DNA of 64,000 nt from Denticeps clupeoides (taxonomy: Eukaryota; Chordata; Actinopteri; Clupeiformes; Denticipitidae): assembly GCF_900700375.1 (NCBI RefSeq), contig NW_021630118.1:62001-126000 (forward strand). The letters are read 5' to 3'. Below the pieces are notes generated by a model. It was not told the origin of the DNA. It did not search any database and saw nothing but the letters and a program-made list of their open reading frames with translations. The position numbers were made by a program, and so were the translations under genes. This document shows positions 10,795 to 23,470 of the stretch, in pieces. How positions within the stretch are numbered: position 1 is the stretch's first letter; every line of letters starts with the position of its first letter.

Positions 10795-11747
10795 GTTCTT
10801 TTTTAATTAGACAAAGAGTCACTTGGGACTAGGAAGATGTTGTACCAAGATTAGCATGGAACTTGCAAAAAGATGACACACAAATCAGTGAAGTGCTCCA
10901 TATTTTCAACTTTTTTTGATTGACAAATAGGAACTAGGGTTCCTTAGGAAAAAGAAGATGCTGTGCCAAATTCCAAATGTTTCGTTTTTTTTTTTTTTTC
11001 AAAGCAATAACACAAGGATGAACACCATAAGAAGGTCAGAAACATGTCCAACTGCATCTGGTGTCAATGTATTAATGAAGTTGCTCATGTAGTGGACAAT
11101 CTCAATCATTTGGTATGATAAGAAGAACTGAAGCTGCTGTACACTTCTTTAGCTGACTCTAGGCCTGACTCTACGCAGACAATTGTGTTTGTGGTTTAGT
11201 TTTGAACAACATGCTAGTGAGAGGGTAAACAAAGTCTGTCGCTATCAGGAATGATGCAGTCTAGATGCCCACATATGGGGATTTTGTAGGAGTCAAAACT
11301 AGCAAAATGCAAAGGTACAACCACAGTCTGGGAAGACCACATATTTGAGAATGAAATTTCCCCTGCCAAAAAAGCATGAACTATAATGAAATGGCAGAAG
11401 ATTGCTGCCAGTATCTTAACAGAGACCCAGACAGTGACATCACCACGTGGAATATACACGCTGCCTGGAACCACGCCCCTTTCCTGCATTGACCTGCCCA
11501 CTTTGTGATGTTCCTCTGACTCTTGACAACAATCAAATTATTCTTCTTACTTTGCTACACAAACTAAGAATACTTTAATCATGCACCTCCACAAGTTACC
11601 AGCCTCTTGGAAAATGCAATTAGGGTAACTAAGCATTTGCTCTCTAAATATTTTATCAAATTTTTACACAATACTCCATACAAGGTCTTGGTGAGCAGAA
11701 CAATGATATGGTCAGTATTATAAGTGGCAGCTGAGAAGCTTGTTGAT

Positions 11748-11798
11748 GTGCTTGCTACGGCTGCACATATACTAAAATTGTGAAGCGTTCCGTATTTT
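11748..11798 (+). pseudogene. U6: U6 with 55-nt internal deletion, unit 12 (C)
   Basis: Same deletion as unit 3 but ending CCGTATTTT, the form seen in G units. TATA 11716-11723; remnant 11851-11910. Confidence 0.93.
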
Positions 11799-12748
11799 GT
11801 TCTTTTTTAATTAGACAAAGAGTCACTTGGGACTAGGAAGATGTTGTACCAAGATTAGCATGGAACTTGTAAAGGGATGACACACAAATCAGTGAAGTGC
11901 TCCATATTTTCAACTTTTTTTGATTGACAAATAGGAACTAGGGTTCCTTGGGAAAAGGAAGATGCTGTGCCAAATTCCAAATGTTCAGTTTATTTTATTT
12001 TCAAAGCAAACACACAGGGATGAATACCATAAGAAGGTCAGAAACATATCCAACTGCAACTGGTGTCAAGGTATTAATGAAGTTGCTCATGTAGTGGACA
12101 ATCTCAATCATTTCGTATGATAAGAAGAACTGAAGCTGCTGTAGATTTCTTTAGCTGACTCTAGGACGTACTCTACGCAGACAATTGTGTTTGTGGTTTA
12201 GTTTTGAACAACATGCTTGTGAGAGGGTAAACGCAGTCTGCCGCTATCAGGAATGATGCAGTCTAGATGCCCACATATTGGGATTTTGTAGGAGTCAAAA
12301 CTAGCAAAATGCAGAGGTACAACCTCAGTCTGGGAAGACCACATATTTGAGAATGAAATTTCCCCTTCCAAAAAAGCATGAACTATAATGAAATGGCAGA
12401 AGATGGCTGCCAGTACCTTAACAGAGACCCAGACAGTGACATCACCACGTGGAATAAACACACTGCCTGGAACCACGCCCCTTTCCTGCATTGACCTGCC
12501 CACTTTGTGATGTTCCTTTGACTCTTGACACCAATCAAATTATTCTTCTTTCTTTGCTACACAAACTAGACATACTTTAATGATGCACCTCCACAAGTTA
12601 CCAGCCTCTTGGAAATTGCATTAGGGTAACAAAGCATTTGCTCTCCAAATATTTTATCACATTTTTACAAAATTCTCCATACAAGGTCTTGGTGAGCAGA
12701 ACAATGATATGGTCAGTATTATAAGTGGCAGCGGAGGAGCTTGTTTAT

Positions 12749-12854
12749 GTGCTTGCTACGGCTGCACATATACTAAAATTGGATCGATACAGAGAAGATT
12801 AGCATGGCCCCTGCGAAAGGATGACACGCAAATTCGTGAAGCGTTCCATATTTT
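12749..12854 (+). ncRNA. U6: U6 snRNA variant gene, unit 13 (D)
   Basis: Full length with T86, as in unit 4. TATA 12717-12724; the pre-+1 stretch reads TTGTTTAT instead of TTGTTGAT. Remnant 12907-12966. Confidence 0.95.
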
Positions 12855-13654
12855 GTTCTTTTTTAATTAGACAAAGAGTCACTTGGGACTAGGAAGATGT
12901 TGTACCAAGATTAGCATGGAACTTGCAAAAGGATGACCCACAAATTAGTGAAGTGCTCCATATTTTCAACTTTTTTTGATTGACAAATAGGAACTAGGGT
13001 TCCTTAGGAAAAGGAAGATGCTGTGACAAATTCCAAATGTTTCTTTTATTTTCAAAGCAAACACACAGCGATAAAGACCATAAGAAGATCAGAAACTTTT
13101 CAAACTGCAACTGGTGTCAATGTATTGATGAAGTTGTTCATGTAGTGGACAATCTCAATCATGCAGTCTAGATGCCCACATATTGGGATTTTGTAGGAGT
13201 CAAAACTAGCAAAATGCAAAGGTACAACCTCAGTCTGTGAAGACCTTATAATTGAGAATGAAATTTCCCCTTCCAAAAAAGCATGAACTATAATGAAATG
13301 GCAGAAGATGGCTGCCAGTACCTTAACAGAGACCCAGACAGTGACATCACCACGTGGAATAAACACACTGCCTGGAACCACGCCCCTTTCCTGCATTGAC
13401 CTGCCCACTTTGTGATGTTCCCATGACTCTTGACACCAATCAAATTATTCATCTTTCTTTGCTACACAAACTGACCACACTTTAATCATGCACCTCCACA
13501 AGTTACCAGCCTCTTGGAAAATGCAATTAGGGTAACTAAGCATTTGCTCTCCAAATATTTTATCACATTTTTACACAATACTCCATACAAGGTCTTGGTG
13601 AGCAGAACAATGATATGGTCAGTATTATAAGTGGCAGCGGAGAAGCTGGTTGAT

Positions 13655-13760
13655 GTGCTTGCTACGGCTGCACATATACTAAAATTGGATCGATACAGAG
13701 AAGATTAGCATGGCCCCTGCGAAAGGATGACACGCAAATCCGTGAAGCGTTCCATATTTT
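13655..13760 (+). ncRNA. U6: U6 snRNA variant gene, unit 14 (E)
   Basis: Consensus U6, unlike the other two E units (4638, 61097), which have A83C and T86; the exchange into the central-type sequence may already have happened upstream of this gene. TATA 13623-13630; remnant 13813-13872. Confidence 0.95.
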
Positions 13761-14706
13761 GTTCTTTTTTAATTAGACAAAGAGTCACTTGGGACTAGGA
13801 AGATGTTGTACCAAGATTAGCATGGAACTTGCAAAAGGATGACACACAAATCAGTGAAGTGCTCCATATTTTCAACTTTTTTTGATTGACAAATAGGAAC
13901 TAGGGTTCCTTGGGAAAAGGGAGATGCTGTGCCAAATTTCAAATATTTATTTTATTTTCAAAGCAAACACACAGGGATAAAGACCATAAGAAGATCAGAA
14001 ACTTTTCCAACTGCAACTGGTGTCAATGTATTAATGAAGTTGCTCATGTAGTGGACAATCTCAATCATTTGGTAAGATTAGAAGATCTGAAGCTGCTGTA
14101 CATTTCTTTAGCTGACTCTAGGACTGACTCTACGCAGACAATTGTGTTTGTGGTTTAGTTGTGAACAAAATGCTTGTGAGAGTGTAAACGCAGTCTGTCG
14201 CTATCAGGAATGATGCAGTCTAGATGCCCACATATGGGGACTTTGTAGGAGTCAGCACTAGCAAAATGCAGAGGTACAACCACAGTCTGGGAAGACCACA
14301 TATTTGAGAATGAAATTTCCCCTTCCAAAAAAGCATGAACTATAATGAAATGGCAGAAGATTGCTGCCAGTACCTTAACAGAGACCCAGACAGTGACATC
14401 ACCACGTGGAATAAACACACTGCCTGGAACCACGCCCCTTTCCTGCATTGACCTGCCCACTTCATGATGTTCCTATGACTCTTGACACCAATCAAATTAT
14501 TCTTCTTACTTTGCTACACAAACTAAGAATACTTTAATCATGCACCTCCACAAGTTACCAGCCTCTTGGAAAATGCAATTAGGGTAACTAAGCATTTGCT
14601 CTCTAAATATTTTATCAAATTTTTACACAATACTCCATACAAGGTCTTGGTGAGCAGAACAATGATATGGTCAGTATTATAAGTGGCAGCTGAGAAGCTT
14701 GTTGAT

Positions 14707-14812
14707 GTGCTTGCTACGGCTGCACATATACTAAAATTGGATCGATACAGAGAAGATTAGCATGGCCCCTGCGAAAGGATGACACGCAAATCCGTGAAGC
14801 GTTCCATATTTT
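14707..14812 (+). ncRNA. U6: U6 snRNA variant gene, unit 15
   Basis: Consensus copy, first of the central block; the spacer is A-like (GAGAGTGTAAAC, TTCATGATG) but has CACGTG. TATA 14675-14682; remnant 14865-14924. Confidence 0.95.
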
Positions 14813-15765
14813 GTTCTTTTTTAATTAGACAAAGAGTCACTTGGGACTAGGAAGATGTTGTACCAAGATTAGCATGGAACTTGTAAAGGGATGACACACA
14901 AATCAGTGAAGTGCTCCATATTTTCAACTTCTTTTGATTGACAAATAGGAACTAGGGTTCCTTGGGAAAAGGGAGATGCTGTGCCAAATTCCAAATGTTC
15001 AGTTTTTTTTATTTTCAAAGCAAACACACAGGGATGAATACCATAAGAAGATCAGAAACATGTCCAACTGCAACTGGTGTCAAGGTATTAATGAAGTTGC
15101 TCATGTAGTGGACAATCTCAATCATTTGGTAAGATAAGAAGAACTGAAGCTACTGTACATTTCTTTAGCTGACTCTAGGCCTGACTCTACACAGACAATT
15201 GTGTTTGAGGTTTAGTTGTGAACAACATGCTTGTGAGAGGGTAAACGCAGTCTGCCGCTATCAGGAATGATGCAGTCTAGATGCCCACATATGAGGACTT
15301 TGTAGGAGTCAGCACTAGCAAAATGCAGAGGTACAACCTCAGTCTGGGAAGACCACATATTTGAGAATGAAATTTCCCCTTCCAAAAAAGCATGAACTAT
15401 AATGAAATGGCAGAAGATGGCTGCCAGTACCTTAACAGAGACCCAGACAGTGACATCACCACGTGGAATAAACACACTGCCTGGAACCACGCCCCTTTCC
15501 TGCATTGACCTGCCCACTTTGTGATGTTCCCATGACTCTTGACACCAATCAAATTATTCATTCTTTCTTTGCTACACAAACTGACCACTACTTTAATCAT
15601 GCACCTCCACAAGTTACCAGCCTCTTGGAAAATGCAATTAGGGTAACTAAGCATTTGCTCTCCAAATATTTTATCACATTTTTACACAATACTCCATACA
15701 AGGTCTTGGTGAGCAGAACAATGATATGGTCAGTATTATAAGTGGCACCTGAGAAGCTGGTTGAT

Positions 15766-15871
15766 GTGCTTGCTACGGCTGCACATATACTAAAATTGGA
15801 TCGATACAGAGAAGATTAGCATGGCCCCTGCGAAAGGATGACACGCAAATCCGTGAAGCGTTCCATATTTT
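15766..15871 (+). ncRNA. U6: U6 snRNA variant gene, unit 16
   Basis: Consensus copy with a B-like spacer start. The spacer has two double-base sites, near 15560 and 15588. TATA 15734-15741; remnant 15924-15983. Confidence 0.95.
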
Positions 15872-16821
15872 GTTCTTTTTTAATTAGACAAAGAGTCACT
15901 TGGGACTAGGAAGATGTTGTACCAAGATTAGCATGGAACTTGTAAAGGGATGACACACAAATCAGTGAAGTGCTCCATATTTTCAACTTTTTTTGATTGA
16001 CAAATAGGAACTAGGGTTCCTTGGGAAAAGGGAGATTGCTGTGCCAAATTTTAAATTTTTGTTTTTATTTTCAAAGCAAACACACAGGGATAAAGACCAT
16101 AAGAAGATCAGAAACATTTCCAACTGCATCTGGTGTCAATGTATTAATGAAGTTGCTCATGTAGTGGACAATCTCAATCATTTGGTAAGATAAGAAGATC
16201 TGAAGCTGCTGTACATTTCTTTAGCTGACTCTAGGACTGACTCTACGCAGACAATTGTGTTTGAGGTTTAGTTGTGAACAAAATGCTTGTGAGAGGGTAA
16301 ACGCAGTCTGTCGCTATCAGGAATGATGCAGTCTAGATGCCCACATATGGGGACTTTGTAGGAGTCAGCACTAGCAAAATGCAGAGGTACAACCTCAGTC
16401 TGGGAAGACCACATATTTGAGAATGAAATTTCCCCTTCCAAAAAAGCATGAACTATAATGAAATGGCAGAAGATTGCTGCCAGTACCTTAACAGAGACCC
16501 AGACAGTGACATCACCACGTGGAATAAACACACTGCCTGGAACCACGCCCCTTTCCTGCATTGACCTGCCCACTTTGTGATGTTCCTATGACTCTTGACA
16601 CCAATCAAATTATTCTTCTTTCTTTGCTACACAAACTAGACCATACTTTAATCATGCACCTCCACAAGTTACCAGCCTCTTGGAAAATGCAATTAGGGTA
16701 ACTAAGCATTTGCTCTCCTAAATATTTTATCACATTTTTACACAATACTCCATACAAGGTCTTGGTGAGCAGAACAATGATATGGTCAGTATTATAAGTG
16801 GCAGCTGAGAAGCTTGTTGAT

Positions 16822-16927
16822 GTGCTTGCTACGGCTGCACATATACTAAAATTGGATCGATACAGAGAAGATTAGCATGGCCCCTGCGAAAGGATGACAC
16901 GCAAATCCGTGAAGCGTTCCATATTTT
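16822..16927 (+). ncRNA. U6: U6 snRNA variant gene, unit 17
   Basis: Consensus copy. TATA 16790-16797; remnant 16980-17039. A double-base site lies near 16718 (CTCTCCTAAAT). Confidence 0.95.
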
Positions 16928-17878
16928 GTTCTTTTTTAATTAGACAAAGAGTCACTTGGGACTAGGAAGATGTTGTACCAAGATTAGCATGGAACTTGCA
17001 AAAGGATGACACACAAATCAGTGAAGTGCTCCATATTTTCAACTTTTTTTGATTGACAAATAGGAACTAGGGTTCCTTAGGAAAAGGAAGATGCTGTGCC
17101 AAATTCCAAATGTTTCGTTTTTTTTTTTTTCAAAGCAATAACACAAGGATGAACACCATAAGAAGGTCAGAAACATGTCCAACTGCATCTGGTGTCAATG
17201 TATTAATGAAGTTGCTCATGTAGTGGACAATCTCAATCATTTGGTATGATAAGAAGAACTGAAGCTGCTGTACATTTCTTTAGCTGACTCTAGGCCTGAC
17301 TCTAAGCAGACAATTGTGTTTGTGGTTTAGTTTTGAACAACATGCTAGTGAGAGGGTAAACGAAGTCTGTCGCTATCAGGAATGATGCAGTCTAGATGCC
17401 CACATATGGGGACTTTGTAGGAGTCAGCACTAGCAAAATGCAGAGGTACAACCTCAGTCTGGGAAGACCACATATTTGAGAATGAAATTTCCCCTGCCAA
17501 AAAAGCATGAACTATAATGAAATGGCAGAAGATTGCTGCCAGTACCTTAACAGAGACCCAGACAGTGACATCACCACGTGGAATAAACACACTGCCTGGA
17601 ACCACGCCCCTTTCCTGCATTGACCTGCCCACTTTGTGATGTTCCTATGACTCTTGACACCAATCAAATTATTCTTCTTTCTTTGCTACACAAACTGACC
17701 ATACTTTAATCATGCACCTCCACAAGTTACCAGCCTCTTGGAAAATGCAATTAGGGTAACTAAGCATTTGCTCTCCAAATATTTTATCACATTTTTACAC
17801 AATACTCCATACAAGGTCTTGGTGAGCAGAACAATGATATGGTCAGTATTATAAGTGGCAGCTGAGAAGCTGGTTGAT

Positions 17879-17984
17879 GTGCTTGCTACGGCTGCACATA
17901 TACTAAAATTGGATCGATACAGAGAAGATTAGCATGGCCCCTGCGAAAGGATGACACGCAAATCCGTGAAGCGTTCCATATTTT
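17879..17984 (+). ncRNA. U6: U6 snRNA variant gene, unit 18
   Basis: Consensus copy although the spacer is C-like (CATGCTAGTGAG, CCCCTGCC); the U6 deletion typical of C is absent here. TATA 17847-17854; remnant 18037-18096. Confidence 0.95.
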
Positions 17985-18935
17985 GTTCTTTTTTAATTAG
18001 ACAAAGAGTCACTTGGGACTAGGAAGATGTTGTACCAAGATTAGCATGGAACTTGTAAAGGGATGACACACAAATCAGTGAAGTGCTCCATATTTTCAAC
18101 TTTTTTTGATTGACAAATAGGAACTAGGGTTCCTTGGGAAAAGGGAGATGCTGTGCCAAATTCCAAATGTTCAGTTTATTTTATTTTCAAAGCAAACACA
18201 CAGGGATGAATACCATAAGAAGATCAGAAACATATCCAACTGCAACTGGTGTCAAGGTATTAATGAAGTTGCTCATGTAGTGGACAATCTCAATCATTTC
18301 GTATGATAAGAAGAACTGAAGCTGCTGTACATTTCTTTAGCTGACTCTAGGACGTACTCTACGCAGACAATTGTGTTTGTGGTTTAGTTTTGAACAACAT
18401 GCTTGTAAGAGGGTAAACGCAGTCTGCCGCTATCAGGAATGATGCAGTCTAGATGCCCACATATGGGGACTTTGTAGGAGTCAGAACTAGCAAAATGCAG
18501 AGGTACCACCTCAGTCTGGGAAGACCACATATTTGAGAATGAAATTTCCCCTTCCAAAAAAGCATGAACTATAATGAAATGGCAGAAGATGGCTGCCAGT
18601 ACCTTAACAGAGACCCAGACAGTGACATCACCACGTGGAATAAACACACTGCCTGGAACCACGCCCCTTTCCTGCATTGACCTGCCCACTTTGTGATGTT
18701 CCTATGACTCTTGACACCAATCAAATTATTCTTCTTTCTTTGCTACACAAACTGACCATACTTTAATCATGCACCTCCACAAGTTACCAGCCTCTTGGAA
18801 ATTGCAATTAGGGTAACTAAGCATTTGCTCTCCAAATATTTTATCACATTTTTACACAATACTCCATACAAGGTCTTGGTGAGCAGAACAATGATATGGT
18901 CAGTATTATAAGTGGCAGCCGAGAAGCTTGTTGAT

Positions 18936-19041
18936 GTGCTTGCTACGGCTGCACATATACTAAAATTGGATCGATACAGAGAAGATTAGCATGGCCCCTG
19001 CGAAAGGATGACACGCAAATCCGTGAAGCGTTCCATATTTT
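18936..19041 (+). ncRNA. U6: U6 snRNA variant gene, unit 19
   Basis: Consensus copy with C86 although the spacer is D-like (AGGACGTACTC). TATA 18904-18911; remnant 19094-19153. Confidence 0.95.
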
Positions 19042-19994
19042 GTTCTTTTTTAATTAGACAAAGAGTCACTTGGGACTAGGAAGATGTTGTACCAAGATTA
19101 GCATGGAACTTGTAAAAGGATGACACACAAATCAGTGAAGTGCTCCATATTTTCAACTTTTTTTGATTGACAAATAGGAACTAGGGTTCCTTAGGAAAAG
19201 GGAGATGCTGTGACAAATTCCAAATGTTTAGTTTTTTTTATTTTCAAAGCAAACACACAAGGAATGAACTACCATAAGAAGATCAGAAACATTTCCAACT
19301 GCAATCTGGTGTCAATGTATTGATGAAGTTGTTCATGTAGTGGACAATCTCAATCATTTGGTAAGATAAGAAGAACTGAAGCTGCTGTACATTTCTTTAG
19401 CTGACTCTAGGACTGACTCTACACAGACAATTGTGTTTGTGGTTTAGTTGTGAACAACATGCTTGTGAGAGGGTAAACGCAGTCTGTCGCTATCAGGAAT
19501 GATGCAGTCTAGATGCCCACATATGGGGACTTTGTAGGAGTCAGCACTAGCAAAATGCAGAGGTACAACCTCAGTCTGGGAAGACCACATATTTGAGAAT
19601 GAAATTTCCCCTTCCAAAAAAGCATGAACTATAATGAAATGGCAGAAGATTGCTGCCAGTACCTTAACAGAGACCCAGACAGTGACATCACCACGTGGAA
19701 TAAACAAACTGCCTGGAACCACGCCCCTTTCCTGCATTGACCTGCCCACTTTGTGATGTTCCCATGACTCTTGACACCAATCAAATTATTCTTCTTTCTT
19801 TGCTACACAAACTGACCACACTTTAATCATGCACCTCCACAAGTTACCAGCCTCTTGGAAAATGCAATTAGGGTAACTAAGCATTTGCTCTCCAAATATT
19901 TTATCACATTTTTACACAATACTCCATACAAGGTCTTGGTGAGCAGAACAATGATATGGTCAGTATTATAAGTGGCAGCGGAGAGCTGGTTGAT

Positions 19995-20100
19995 GTGCTT
20001 GCTACGGCTGCACATATACTAAAATTGGATCGATACAGAGAAGATTAGCATGGCCCCTGCGAAAGGATGACACGCAAATCCGTGAAGCGTTCCATATTTT
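19995..20100 (+). ncRNA. U6: U6 snRNA variant gene, unit 20
   Basis: Consensus copy. TATA 19964-19971 is 31 bp upstream, one less than elsewhere, owing to GCGGAGAGC. Remnant 20153-20212 has a one-base loss and a double-base gain (GTGCCTCC). Confidence 0.95.
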
Positions 20101-21045
20101 GTTCTTTTTTAATTAGACAAAGAGTCACTTGGGACTAGGAAGATGTTGTACCAAGATTAGCATGGAACTTGCAAAAGATGACACACAAATCAGTGAAGTG
20201 CCTCCATATTTTCAACTTTTTTTGATTGACAAATAGGAACTAGGGTTCCTTAGGAAAAGGGAGATGCTGTGCCAAATTCAAATGTTTATTTTATTTTCAA
20301 AGCAAACACACAGGGATAAAGACCATAAGAAGATCAGAAACATTTCCAACTGCAACTGGTGTCAATGTATTGATGAAGTTGCTCATGTAGTGGACAATCT
20401 CAATCATTTGGTATGATTAGAAGATCTGAAGCTGCTGTACATTTCTTTAGCTGACTCTAGGCCTGACTCTACACAGACAATTGTGTTTGTGGTTTAGTTT
20501 TGAACAACATGCTTGTAAGAGGGTAAACGCAGTCTGCCGCTATCAGGAATGATGCAGTCTAGATGCCCACATATGGGGACTTTGTAGGAGTCAGCACTAG
20601 CAAAATGCAGAGGTACAACCACAGTCTGGGAAGACCACATATTTGAGAATGAAATTTCCCCTTCCAAAAAAGCATGAACTATAATGAAATGGCAGAAGAT
20701 TGCTGCCAGTACCTTAACAGAGACCCAGACAGTGACATCACCACGTGGAATAAACAAACTGCCTGGAACCACGCCCCTTTCCTGCATTGACCTGCCCACT
20801 TCATGATGTTCCTATGACTCTTGACACCAATCAAATTATTCTTCTTACTTTGCTACACAAACTGACCATACTTTAATCATGCACCTCCACAAGTTACCAG
20901 CCTCTTGGAAAATACCATTAGGGTAACTAAGCATTTGCTCTCCAAATATTTTATCACATTTTTACACAATACTCCATACAAGGTCTTGGTGAGCAGAACA
21001 ATGATATGGTCAGTATTATAAGTGGCAGCTGAGAAGCTTGTTGAT

Positions 21046-21151
21046 GTGCTTGCTACGGCTGCACATATACTAAAATTGGATCGATACAGAGAAGATTAGC
21101 ATGGCCCCTGCGAAAGGATGACACGCAAATCCGTGAAGCGTTCCATATTTT
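21046..21151 (+). ncRNA. U6: U6 snRNA variant gene, unit 21
   Basis: Consensus copy with an F-like spacer (GTAAGAGG, AATAAACAAACTG, TTCATGATG) but none of the F-type U6 substitutions. TATA 21014-21021; remnant 21204-21264, one base longer than usual. Confidence 0.95.
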
Positions 21152-22105
21152 GTTCTTTTTTAATTAGACAAAGAGTCACTTGGGACTAGGAAGATGTTGT
21201 ACCAAGATTAGCATGGAACTTGTAAAAGGGATGACACACAAATCAGTGAAGTGCTCCATATTTTCAACTTTTTTTGATTGACAAATAGGAACTAGGGTTC
21301 CTTAGGAAAAGGGAGATGCTGTGCCAAATTCCAAATGTTTAGTTTTTTTTTTTTTCAAAGCAAAAACACAAGGATGAACTCCATAAGAAGATCAGAAACA
21401 TGTCCAACTGCATCTGGTGTCAATATATTAATGAAGTTGCTCATGTAGTGGACAATCTCAATCAATTGGTATGATAAGAAGAACTGAAGCTGCTGTACAT
21501 TTCTTTAGCTGACACTAGGACTGACTCTACACAGACAATTGTGTTTGTGGTTTAGTTTTGAACAACATGCTTGTGAGAGGGTAAACGCAGTCTGTCGCTA
21601 TCAGGAATGATGCAGTCTAGATGCCCACATATTGGGACTTTTGTAGGAGTCAAAACTAGCAAAATGCAGAGGTACAACCTCAGTCTGTGAAGACCACATA
21701 ATTGAGAATGAAATTTCCCCTTCCAAAAAAGCATGAACTATAATGAAATGGCAGAAGATGGCTGCCAGTACCTTAACAGAGACCCAGACAGTGACATCAC
21801 CACGTGGAATAAACACACTGCCTGGAACCACGCCCCTTTCCTGCATTGACCTGCCCACTTTGTGATGTTCCTATGACTCTTGACACCAATCAAATTATTC
21901 TTCTTTCTTTGCTACACAAACTGACCATACTTTAATCATGCACCTCCACAAGTTACCAGCCTCTTGGAAAATGCAATTAGGGTAACTAAGCATTTGCTCT
22001 CCTAAATATTTTATCACATTTTTACACAATACTCCATACAAGGTCTTGGTGAGCAGAACAATGATATGGTCAGTATTATAAGTGGCAGCTGAGAAGCTTG
22101 TTGAT

Positions 22106-22211
22106 GTGCTTGCTACGGCTGCACATATACTAAAATTGGATCGATACAGAGAAGATTAGCATGGCCCCTGCGAAAGGATGACACGCAAATCCGTGAAGCG
22201 TTCCATATTTT
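22106..22211 (+). ncRNA. U6: U6 snRNA variant gene, unit 22
   Basis: Consensus copy with a G-like spacer (GACACTAGG, ATTGGGAC, ATAATTGAG) but an intact U6. TATA 22074-22081; remnant 22264-22323. Confidence 0.95.
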
Positions 22212-23160
22212 GTTCTTTTTTAATTAGACAAAGAGTCACTTGGGACTAGGAAGATGTTGTACCAAGATTAGCATGGAACTTGTAAAGGGATGACACACAA
22301 ATCAGTGAAGTGCTCCATATTTTCAACTTTTTTTGATTGACAAATAGGAACTAGGGTTCCTTGGGAAAAGGGAGATGCTGTGCCAAATTCCAAATGTTTT
22401 TTTTTTTATTTTCAAAGCAAACACACAGGGATAAAGACCATAAGAAGATCAGAAACATTTCCAACTGCAACTGGTGTCAATGTATTAATGAAGTTGCTCA
22501 TGTAGTGGACAATCTCAATCATTTGGTAAGATTAGAAGATCTGAAGCTGCTGTACATTTCTTTAGCTGACTCTAGGACTGACTCTACGCAGACAATTGTG
22601 TTTGTGGTTTAGTTGTGAACAAAATGCTTGTGAGAGTGTAAACGCAGTCTGTCGCTATCAGGAATGATGCAGTCTAGATGCCCACATATGGGGACTTTGT
22701 AGGAGTCAGCACTAGCAAAATGCAGAGGTACAACCTCAGTCTGGGAAGACCACATATTTGAGAATGAAATTTCCCCTTCCAAAAAAGCATGAACTATAAT
22801 GAAATGGCAGAAGATTGCTGCCAGTACCTTAACAGAGACCCAGACAGTGACATCACCACGTGGAATAAACACACTGCCTGGAACCACGCCCCTTTCCTGC
22901 ATTGACCTGCCCACTTTGTGATGTTCCTATGACTCTTGACACCAATCAAATTATTCTTCTTACTTTGCTACACAAACTGACCATACTTTAATCATGCACC
23001 TCCACAAGTTACCAGCCTCTTGGAAAATGCAATTAGGGTAACTAAGCATTTGCTCTCCAAATATTTTATCACATTTTTACACAATACTCCATACAAGGTC
23101 TTGGTGAGCAGAACAATGATTTGGTCAGTATTATAAGTGGCAGCCGAGAAGCTTGTTGAT

Positions 23161-23266
23161 GTGCTTGCTACGGCTGCACATATACTAAAATTGGATCGAT
23201 ACAGAGAAGATTAGCATGGCCCCTGCGAAAGGATGACACGCAAATCCGTGAAGCGTTCCATATTTT
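23161..23266 (+). ncRNA. U6: U6 snRNA variant gene, unit 23
   Basis: Consensus copy with an A-like spacer. TATA 23129-23136; remnant 23319-23378. Confidence 0.95.
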
Positions 23267-23276
23267 GTTCTTTTTT
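23263..23276 (+). terminator. Double T-run Pol III terminator (reference unit)
   Basis: U6 ends in T4 (23263-23266), followed by GTTC and T6 (23271-23276). Vertebrate Pol III stops poorly at T4 flanked by G, so the T6 run may serve as the main or backup stop. The arrangement is the same in almost every unit; the copy at 41155 has lost the first run and the one at 61097 has T7 for the second. Confidence 0.7.
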
Positions 23277-23318
23277 AATTAGACAAAGAGTCACTTGGGA
23301 CTAGGAAGATGTTGTACC

Positions 23319-23378
23319 AAGATTAGCATGGAACTTGTAAAAGGATGACACACAAATCAGTGAAGTGCTCCATATTTT
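23319..23378 (+). pseudogene. Degenerate U6 3' half (reference unit)
   Basis: These 60 nt align without gaps to U6 nt 47-106, from AAGATTAGCATGG to CTCCATATTTT, with 8-10 mismatches depending on the unit (about 83-87% identity). The preceding ~46 nt align poorly to U6 5' sequence; ACAGAGA is absent. It follows each U6 gene after a 52-bp gap, ends in T4 and is followed by T7 after CAAC. No TATA element lies at the right distance, so it is best read as an old duplicated U6 that was amplified along with the unit. Confidence 0.85.
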
Positions 23379-23457
23379 CAACTTTTTTTGATTGACAAAT
23401 AGGAACTAGGGTTCCTTAGGGAAAAGGGAGATGCTGTGCCAAATTCCAAATGTTCAG

Positions 23458-23470
23458 TTTTTTTTATTTT
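23458..23470 (+). repeat. Variable T-rich tract (reference unit)
   Basis: A run of T interrupted by one A before TTTTC, following CCAAATGTTCAG. Across units it varies from about TTTATTTTATTTTC to an uninterrupted run of more than 12 T. With the next ~30 bp (CAAAGCAAACACACAGG...) it is the most length-variable part of the unit. Confidence 0.85.

Larger units (their letters stand above)
9185..14093 (+). repeat. Higher-order repeat block II: A-B-C-D-E
   Basis: This block repeats 1-5077 in order with few substitutions. The lesions of C (55-nt U6 deletion), D (AAATTCG U6) and E (~150-bp spacer deletion, junction near 13162) recur. It is about 168 bp shorter because the B unit lost its promoter and U6 5' end near 10705. 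After E the sequence passes into the more uniform central units. Confidence 0.85.

Noticed and set aside
13910-14158. Plus-strand frames of 60-85 codons such as those at 13910 and 22361
   Set aside because: They run through the T-rich tract, whose length varies between units, so the frame is not maintained.
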